Assembly (NCBI GenBank): GCA_016179005.1
Contig: JACOSF010000167.1
Span: 1-5,025 of the forward strand
Reading direction: 5' to 3'
DNA from: Acidobacteriota bacterium
Lineage (GTDB): Bacteria; Acidobacteriota; Terriglobia; Acidiferrales; UBA7541
DNA: 5,025 bases
Of the stretch, positions 1 through 5,025 are shown one piece after another. A program made the translations under genes and the position numbers. The notes below the pieces were generated by a model. It saw nothing but the letters and a program-made list of their open reading frames with translations, searched no databases and was not told the origin of the DNA. Position 1 is the stretch's first letter. Each line of letters opens with the position of its first letter.

Positions 1-1
1 T

Positions 2-34
2 CGGCGTCCAGAGCAGCGGGGTGCACGACGATGA
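2..34 (+). CDS. Possible 3' end of an upstream gene (last ~10 codons)
   Basis: Reading from base 2 gives an open frame of ten codons (RRPEQRGARR) that ends in TGA at 32-34. This stop overlaps the ATG of the channel gene as ATGA, the same arrangement as at the two junctions downstream, which is the main reason to suspect a real upstream gene in the same operon. Ten residues are far too few to identify a product. In many RND operons the gene just upstream is a transcriptional regulator, but nothing here shows that. A chance stop in non-coding leader DNA remains quite possible. Confidence 0.35.
   Translation, partial: RRPEQRGARR
18..23 (+). promoter_or_regulatory. Weak Shine-Dalgarno-like site for the channel gene
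   Basis: GGGGTG lies 7 bases before the ATG at 31 and partly matches the GGAGGTG consensus. It supports the ATG at 31 as the start, but it is a weaker site than those in front of the two downstream genes. If an upstream gene ends at 34, coupling by overlap could compensate. Confidence 0.35.
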
Positions 35-1320
35 TTCGTTTTGTCCGGCTCCTTCTTGTTTCCGCTATTTTCCTACCTGTAACGTCGCCCCCTACATCCG
101 CGCAGACCGCGGCAAAGCCACTTACACTGGACGACTGCATCCGCCTGGCGCAGTCTGTGCCATCGGTGGCCAGCGTGGCCAAGCAGGAAACCGAAATTGC
201 CGGGCTCGGCCTGAAGCAAGCGCAGGGCGCGCTGCTGCCGCGCTCGCAGTTCGACGCCGCCTACACCTACAACAGCGTGCTGAAAGGCGGTTCGCCGCTG
301 CAAAGCTTCGTCGCGCTCAACGGCGTGCGCGAGTATCAGTTCCTGCTCACCGCTTCGCAGGAAATTGATTTCTCCGGCCGGCTGCGCGCCGACGTGGCCC
401 GCGCCCGCGCCGAACGCGACGCCGCCGGCACCAGCGCCACCATCACCCAGCGCGACCTCAAGCGCGCCGTCGCTGCCGCCTACTACCGCCTGCTGCTCAC
501 GCGTCACGTCGAACAGGCGCTCCGCGACACCGTGGCCGAAGCAGAAAGTTTTGAAAGACGCACCAAGTTGCTCCTCGAGAACGGCGAAGCGGCCCAGGCC
601 GACCTGGTAAAAGCCTCGGCGGCGGCGGCGCTGCTGCGGCACTCCTTGAACACCGCTGAGCTGGAGGTGAAGGTCGCCAATCACGAGCTGGCTTCCTTCT
701 GGACGAAAGACGTCGCCGAGCCACTGGCCATCGTGGACGTCTTCGAGTCGCCGCCTGCGCCGGAAGGCGAAGCGGCGCACGCCGGCGCGTTCCTCAGGCG
801 ACCGGAGTTCAGCCTGCTCGACGCGCAGCGGCGGAGTTTCGTCGAAGAGTCGCGGCGCATCCGCGCCAATCTTTTTCCGCAGGCCAGCGTGAGCTTTCAA
901 TATGGATTGGATACCAACGTGATTCGCGCCCGCGACCACGGCTACGCTTTCTTCGTGAACCTGAACGTGCCCATCTTCGACTGGATGAAGACGCTGAACT
1001 CCTCCAAGCAGTTCCGCGCGCGCGCCGAGCAGACCGATAACAGCCGTGCCATCGCCGAGCGCATCTTCTCCCGCGAGTATGAAAACGCCCAGGCGCGGGT
1101 GAGGTTGTTCTTCGAGCAGATCGGCATCGCTGCGGGGCACGTGAAGCTTGCCGAAGAGGATCTCCGCTTGAGCCGCATCCGCTTCGAAGGCGGTGAGGGC
1201 ATGGCGCTGGACGTGGTGACCGCGCAAATCCAGCTCGCCCAGGCCCGCGGCAACTACTACACCAGCATCGCCAATTATCTGAACGCCAGAGCGGATCGGG
1301 AGGTCGCTGCCGGACGATGA
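31..1320 (+). CDS. TolC-family outer-membrane efflux channel (OEP protein)
   Basis: This is the outer-membrane factor of a tripartite efflux pump; such proteins trimerise into a beta-barrel plus periplasmic alpha-tunnel and form the exit duct. Residues 1-24 are a Sec signal peptide: basic start (R3, R6), hydrophobic core 7-17, and a likely signal peptidase I site after TSA (A24). There is no lipobox cysteine, unlike many channels of this family. Two OEP repeats can be seen. A strand pair near LLPRSQFDAAYTY (68-80) and ASQEIDFSGRLRA (108-120) recurs as LFPQASVSFQYGL (281-293) and LNVPIFDWMKT (311-321). A helix near NGEAAQADLVKA (184-195) recurs as GGEGMALDVVTAQ (387-399). At 429 residues it is somewhat shorter than E. 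coli TolC and looks complete. The frame stays open to the window edge, but the signal peptide fixes the start at 31. Its TGA overlaps the adaptor start. Family is secure; substrate is unknown. Confidence 0.93.
   Translation: MIRFVRLLLVSAIFLPVTSPPTSAQTAAKPLTLDDCIRLAQSVPSVASVAKQETEIAGLGLKQAQGALLPRSQFDAAYTYNSVLKGGSPLQSFVALNGVREYQFLLTASQEIDFSGRLRADVARARAERDAAGTSATITQRDLKRAVAAAYYRLLLTRHVEQALRDTVAEAESFERRTKLLLENGEAAQADLVKASAAAALLRHSLNTAELEVKVANHELASFWTKDVAEPLAIVDVFESPPAPEGEAAHAGAFLRRPEFSLLDAQRRSFVEESRRIRANLFPQASVSFQYGLDTNVIRARDHGYAFFVNLNVPIFDWMKTLNSSKQFRARAEQTDNSRAIAERIFSREYENAQARVRLFFEQIGIAAGHVKLAEEDLRLSRIRFEGGEGMALDVVTAQIQLAQARGNYYTSIANYLNARADREVAAGR
1298..1304 (+). promoter_or_regulatory. Shine-Dalgarno site for the adaptor gene
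   Basis: GGGAGGT sits inside the last codons of the channel gene, 12 bases before the ATG at 1317. It is a strong match to the consensus with a slightly long spacing. Together with the ATGA overlap and the lipoprotein signal that begins there, it settles the adaptor start. Confidence 0.6.
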
Positions 1321-2501
1321 AAACCATACCCGTACTCCTCGTATGTTTGCTGCTCGCCAGCTGCGCCGCGCAGAAAGAAGAAACCGAGCCCAAGCCCGTG
1401 GTGGAAGTGAAGGTGGCCCAGGCGGAGTTCGCCGACGTGCAGATTGCCGTGCATGCGCCGGCGACAATTTTCCCGCGCGAGCAGGCCGCCATCGCCTCGA
1501 AAATCACTGCGCCCATCCGCTGGCTCGGCGCGCGCAAGGGCGACCGCGTCGCCGCCGGGCAGGTGCTCGCGCGGCTCGAAAACCGCGACCTGCTGGCCCA
1601 GCGCACTGAGGCGCTGGACCGCGCCCGCGCCGACCTGGCTTCCGCGGAGGCCGCGCTCAACCAGGCGCAAAAGAATTTCGACCGCCGCCAGAGACTCTTC
1701 GAACAGGGCGCCATCCCCAACCGCGAACTCCTGGCCAGCCAGACGGAACTCGCGCAGGCCAAGGCCGGCCACGACGTCGCGAAACAATTCCTCGACCTGC
1801 TGGAAAATCCCGCGCGGCAACAGGAGCTCCGCGCTACTGCGGTCAAGCCGGAGCAGGAAAAGATCCGCGAATCGTTTCTCAACGCGCAAATTGAGTTCAC
1901 GGAAATCCGCAGTCCGTTTGCCGGCACGATCACCGAGCAGTACGTCTATCCGGGCGATATGGCCAAGCCCGAGTCGCCCATCTTCACGGTGATGGATCTG
2001 TCCGTGGCGGTGGCGCGCGCGCAGGTGCCGGAAGCAGAGATTGCCAGCGTGAACATCGGTAAGGCCTGCTCGTTTGAAAATGTCGACCGGCCGGAAGCGA
2101 AGGCGCAGGGCCGCATTTCAGTCGTCAACCAGGCGGTAGATCCCGCGCGGCGCACCGTGGAAGTATGGTGCGAGCTGTCCAATGCACGCGCGGAGCTGCG
2201 CGCGAGCGAGTTTGGAACGCTGACCATCGTCACCGGCGCGGCGCCCAAAAGCGTGGTGGTGCCCAAAGAGGCGGTGCAGTTCCTCGAAGGCACGCGTAGG
2301 GGATTTGTGATGGTGGTGGGCGCGGATAAGCGCGCCAAGAGAACAGAAATTGAAGCGGGAGAAAGTTTCGCGGGCAAAGTGCAGATCAAACAGGGGCTGA
2401 AGGCCGGCGAAACCGTGATCATCGAAGGCGGCTACGGCTTGCCGGACGGCACCGAAGTGCGCCTGGCGGGCGAAAAGAAACCCGAGGAGAAGAAGCCGTG
2501 A
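1317..2501 (+). CDS. RND efflux periplasmic adaptor (membrane fusion protein), lipoprotein
   Basis: This is the HlyD/AcrA-type adaptor that joins the RND pump to the outer-membrane channel. The N-terminus is a lipoprotein signal with lipobox LASC (13-16), so C16 should be lipidated; residue +2 is Ala. The domain order is typical. The first half of the lipoyl/barrel-sandwich domain is at about 58-92 (ending GQVLARLENRDL). An alpha-helical hairpin follows at about 93-192, then the second lipoyl half at about 193-228 (IRSPFAGTITEQYVYPGD), a beta-barrel at about 229-306, and a membrane-proximal domain at about 310-385. A charged Lys/Glu/Pro tail (386-394) ends the protein. In the hairpin, R123-x3-L127-x6-P134 resembles the RxxxLxxxxxxS channel-docking motif, with Pro in place of Ser. 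The segment between C16 and the lipoyl domain has no Met, and the protein has only two His (H46, H152), so CusB-like metal binding is not supported. It overlaps both neighbours by 4 bases. Length is usual for the family. Confidence 0.95.
   Translation: MKTIPVLLVCLLLASCAAQKEETEPKPVVEVKVAQAEFADVQIAVHAPATIFPREQAAIASKITAPIRWLGARKGDRVAAGQVLARLENRDLLAQRTEALDRARADLASAEAALNQAQKNFDRRQRLFEQGAIPNRELLASQTELAQAKAGHDVAKQFLDLLENPARQQELRATAVKPEQEKIRESFLNAQIEFTEIRSPFAGTITEQYVYPGDMAKPESPIFTVMDLSVAVARAQVPEAEIASVNIGKACSFENVDRPEAKAQGRISVVNQAVDPARRTVEVWCELSNARAELRASEFGTLTIVTGAAPKSVVVPKEAVQFLEGTRRGFVMVVGADKRAKRTEIEAGESFAGKVQIKQGLKAGETVIIEGGYGLPDGTEVRLAGEKKPEEKKP
2484..2490 (+). promoter_or_regulatory. Shine-Dalgarno site for the permease gene
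   Basis: GAGGAGA contains the AGGAG core at 2485-2489, 8 bases before the GTG at 2498. It lies within the Lys/Glu/Pro tail codons of the adaptor gene. The good spacing supports the non-ATG start. Confidence 0.6.
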
Positions 2502-5025
2502 CCGGACGCCTCGGGGAATTCGTCGAAGCGCACGGTCGCGCGCTGGTCATCGTCGTCCTCAGCTTTGCGCTCGCAGGGATCATCTTTGCTTTCCGCCTGC
2601 CCATCGCCATTTTTCCGCAGACGGATTTTCCGCGCGTGGTCATCCTGGTGGACAACGGCATCGCGCCGGTGGACGTGCAGATGCTTACCGTGACGCGGCC
2701 CATCGAGGAAGCCATTCGCATCGTGCCGGGCATCACTGATGTGCGCTCGGTGACCGCGCGCGGCTCCACCGAAATCAGCGTTTTCTTCCGCTGGGACGTG
2801 GACATCCTTCACGGGCTGCATCTGGTGCAGGGGCGCATCGCGCAGATCATGCCGTCGCTGCCGCCGGGCGCGCGCTTCTACATCAACCGCCTAACATTTT
2901 CCGTGTTTCCGATGATCGGATGTAGCATCACTTCGCCCACGCGCTCCACCGCTGATCTCTGGGACCTCACCTACTACCAGATCGCGCCGCGGCTTTACCG
3001 CCTGCCCGGCGTGGCGGAAACGCGCATCGTCGGCGGGCGGCCGCCGGAGTATCACGTGATCGTGCAGCCGGAAAAATTGAACAGCTACGGCCTGCCACTC
3101 ACCAAAGTCGTCGAGGCCATCCGCAACACGAACACTATCGCCGCCGCCGGCATGATCCAGGAGAACTATCACCTCTACCTCGCCACGGTCACCGGACTGA
3201 TGCACGAAAAGGAGCAGATTGAAAACACGGTGGTGGATGTGGTGAAGGGCACGCCGGTGTTCGTGAAAAATCTGGCGACAGTACAGCCCGGCGAACGCGT
3301 GGTGTACAACATCGTCACCGCCAACGGCCGCCCTGCCGTGCTCATCAACGTGCTCCAGCAGCCCGACGGCAACGCCGTGGAAATCGCCGACGCGGTGAAC
3401 CGCGAGCTGGCCGAAATCCGCAAGACGCTGGGCCCCGACGTCGAGCTGGCCACCTTCTATGACCACTCCGTTCTGGTGCGCGACTCGATTGCGGGCGTGA
3501 CGGAAAGCATTTTGATCGGACTTCTTCTCTCCGTCGCTGTGCTGGTCGGATTTCTGAAGAGCTGGCGCACCACCGTGGTCGCCACGCTGGTGATTCCCAT
3601 CGCCGTGCTGTTCGCGGTCGTTTTCATGCGCCTGTTCAACATGAGCTGGAACTTGATGACGCTCGGCGGCCTGGCCGCGTGCATCGGCGTGGTGATTGAC
3701 GACGCCATCGTGATGGTGGAGAACATCATCGTCCATCTTTCCATGGGACAGGCGCCGAAGGAGGCCGCGCGGAGCGCGATCCACGAGCTGACGCCGGCGC
3801 TGATCGGCTCGACGCTGACGCCGACCATGGTGTTCGTGCCGCTAGTGTTCCTCAGCGGGATCTACGCGGTGTTTTTTCGCGCGCTGGCCATGACCATGGT
3901 CACCGCGTTGCTTGCCTCGCTCTTCCTCGCGATTTTCTTCACGCCGGTGCTGGCCAGCGTCTTTTTCCGCGCGCCGAAAGGGCCGGCGGAAACAGACATG
4001 CACCGCGCCGAGCAGGCCGGCGAAGGCCGGTTTCTGCGCTGGGGCACGGCGCGGTATGAAGCTGCGCTCAGGTGGGCACTGCGCCACACGGGCATCATGC
4101 TCTTCGCGAGCCTCCTGATTCTGGCGGGTGCCGTGGGTCTCTATTTCCAGTTCGGCATTGATTTCCTGCCGAAGCTGGACGAGGGCGCGTTCGTGCTCGA
4201 CTACATCATGCCGGCCGGTACTTCGCTCGAAGAAACCAACCGCGTGCTGCAGCACATCGAGAAATTCCTGCACGAGACGCCGGAAATCGAAAGCTACTCG
4301 CGGCGCACCGGCGCGCGCCTGGCGCTGGCGATTGCTGAGCCCAACACCGGCGATTTCCTGGTGAAGCTGAAGAAGGACCGCAAGAGATCGCTCGAGGAAG
4401 TCACCAGCGAGCTGCGCGCGAAGATCAAGGCGTCGGAGCCGGTCATCGACGTCGAGTTCCCGCACATCCTCGAAGACCTGATCGGCGACCTGGCCTGGTC
4501 GCCGCAGCCCATCGAGATCAAAATCTTTCACGACAACGCCGAGACCTACAAGGGAGTCGCGCAAGAAGTTGAGGAGTGGCTGCAGAAGCCCGACAATATC
4601 AAGGGCGTGGTGGACGTGGTGAACCAAACGCTGGTGATCGGCCCGTCGGTGAATTTCCGCGTGAATCCGGAGAAGGCCCAGCGCGCGGGTTTCGCTGTGA
4701 CCGACGTGGCGGAGATCGAGTCGGCCATTCTCGATGGCGAGGTGGCGTCCAACATGATCCGCGGCCAGCGGCTGATCGGCATCCGCGTGCGCTACCCATC
4801 GAAGTACCGCGCGACGGTGGACAGCCTGCGGGGCCTGCTGATCACTTCGCCCAACGGCACTACCGTGCCGCTTTCCTCCGTCGCCGACGTGGAGATGGAA
4901 GAAGGCACCACCGAAATCCACCGCGAAAACCTGCGCAATATGGCCCGCGTCACGGCGCGCCTCGAGGGCCGCGACCTCGGCTCCGCCATGCAGGAAATTC
5001 AGCAGCGCCTGCCCAAGGAAATCCA
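2498..5025 (+). CDS. RND efflux permease, 3' end cut by window edge
   Basis: This is the proton-driven inner-membrane pump of the system. It begins with GTG at 2498 (GTGA overlap with the adaptor stop), and the frame stays open for 842 codons to the edge. RND pumps usually have about 1020-1060 residues, so roughly 200 residues with helices 8-12 are missing. Visible parts: helix 1 at about 14-33, a large periplasmic loop (about 34-335), helices 2-6 at about 336-353, 359-378, 388-408, 437-456 and 465-488, helix 7 at about 532-550, then the second periplasmic loop. Helix 4 reads IGVVIDDAIVMVENI, with D401, D402 and E408 matching the AcrB proton-relay D407, D408 and E414. After helix 7 comes FLPKLDEG (556-563), which resembles HME-type (CzcA/CusA) pumps more than AcrB. 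C395 stands where CzcA has its extra aspartate D402. Aligned by eye, the first CusA methionine-triad position is D568. The RND family is certain; whether it exports metals or organic compounds is unresolved. Confidence 0.95.
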   Translation, partial: MTGRLGEFVEAHGRALVIVVLSFALAGIIFAFRLPIAIFPQTDFPRVVILVDNGIAPVDVQMLTVTRPIEEAIRIVPGITDVRSVTARGSTEISVFFRWDVDILHGLHLVQGRIAQIMPSLPPGARFYINRLTFSVFPMIGCSITSPTRSTADLWDLTYYQIAPRLYRLPGVAETRIVGGRPPEYHVIVQPEKLNSYGLPLTKVVEAIRNTNTIAAAGMIQENYHLYLATVTGLMHEKEQIENTVVDVVKGTPVFVKNLATVQPGERVVYNIVTANGRPAVLINVLQQPDGNAVEIADAVNRELAEIRKTLGPDVELATFYDHSVLVRDSIAGVTESILIGLLLSVAVLVGFLKSWRTTVVATLVIPIAVLFAVVFMRLFNMSWNLMTLGGLAACIGVVIDDAIVMVENIIVHLSMGQAPKEAARSAIHELTPALIGSTLTPTMVFVPLVFLSGIYAVFFRALAMTMVTALLASLFLAIFFTPVLASVFFRAPKGPAETDMHRAEQAGEGRFLRWGTARYEAALRWALRHTGIMLFASLLILAGAVGLYFQFGIDFLPKLDEGAFVLDYIMPAGTSLEETNRVLQHIEKFLHETPEIESYSRRTGARLALAIAEPNTGDFLVKLKKDRKRSLEEVTSELRAKIKASEPVIDVEFPHILEDLIGDLAWSPQPIEIKIFHDNAETYKGVAQEVEEWLQKPDNIKGVVDVVNQTLVIGPSVNFRVNPEKAQRAGFAVTDVAEIESAILDGEVASNMIRGQRLIGIRVRYPSKYRATVDSLRGLLITSPNGTTVPLSSVADVEMEEGTTEIHRENLRNMARVTARLEGRDLGSAMQEIQQRLPKEI

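Noticed and set aside
1..30. Search for a promoter or operator before the channel gene
   Set aside because: Only 30 bases are available, and no -10/-35 pair or inverted repeat is visible. The region may instead be the end of an upstream gene.
21..368. Plus-strand frame starting with GTG at 21
   Set aside because: It lies in the wrong frame within the channel gene. Its Arg/Ala-rich translation has no features, and the overlapping frame has a clear signal peptide and OEP domain.
619..631. Short GGC/GCG trinucleotide run
   Set aside because: It encodes a short alanine run in a tunnel helix of the channel. It is too short to be a meaningful repeat.
73..1467. Long minus-strand open frame (464 codons) opposite the channel gene
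   Set aside because: It is a shadow made by G/C-rich third codon positions of the real gene. It has no recognisable domain, a composition rich in Arg, Gly and Ala, and it spans a gene junction.
809..1933. Minus-strand open frame (374 codons) across the channel/adaptor junction
   Set aside because: It has a low-complexity Ser/Arg-rich translation with no domain, and it lies opposite two secure genes.
3036..3045. Perfect 10-base palindrome GGCGGCCGCC, possible hairpin or binding site
   Set aside because: It falls inside permease codons (Gly-Gly-Arg-Pro-Pro), has no loop and no flanking T-tract, and is expected by chance in such GC-rich DNA.
2891..4921. Minus-strand open frames of 297 and 359 codons opposite the permease
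   Set aside because: Their His-, Asp- and Arg-rich translations are typical antisense artefacts of GC-rich coding DNA. The plus strand encodes an unmistakable RND permease across the whole span.

Overview
The window holds one gene cluster, all on the plus strand: a tripartite RND (resistance-nodulation-division) efflux system in the order outer-membrane channel, periplasmic adaptor, inner-membrane pump. All three parts are Gram-negative envelope components: a TolC-type channel with a signal peptide, an adaptor with a lipoprotein signal, and an RND permease. The sequence is GC-rich with strongly G/C-biased third codon positions, which produces long meaningless open frames on the other strand. 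The style would fit a soil-type Acidobacteriota or a similar GC-rich Gram-negative, but that is an impression and not proven from the sequence.

Layout: bases 1-34 may carry the last codons of an upstream gene whose stop overlaps the first start. Bases 31-1320 encode a 429-residue TolC/OEP-family channel. Bases 1317-2501 encode a 394-residue membrane fusion protein with a lipobox. Bases 2498-5025 encode the first 842 residues of an RND permease that runs off the right edge just before its second membrane-helix block. There is no intergenic space. Each junction is a 4-base overlap (ATGA, ATGA, GTGA), so the genes are probably co-transcribed and translationally coupled. No stretch over 300 bases lacks a gene, and no RNA gene, mobile element, CRISPR array, promoter or terminator is visible.

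How they work together: the permease should take substrate from the periplasm or inner membrane using the proton gradient, the lipid-anchored adaptor should bridge it to the channel, and the channel should pass the substrate through the outer membrane. The C-B-A gene order is that of czcCBA-type metal pumps, and the pump has an HME-like FLPKLDEG segment. However, its fourth membrane helix has the double aspartate of multidrug (HAE1) pumps and lacks the extra aspartate of CzcA. The adaptor has no Met- or His-rich metal-binding region. The substrate is therefore left open, and no czc/cus/acr gene symbol is assigned.
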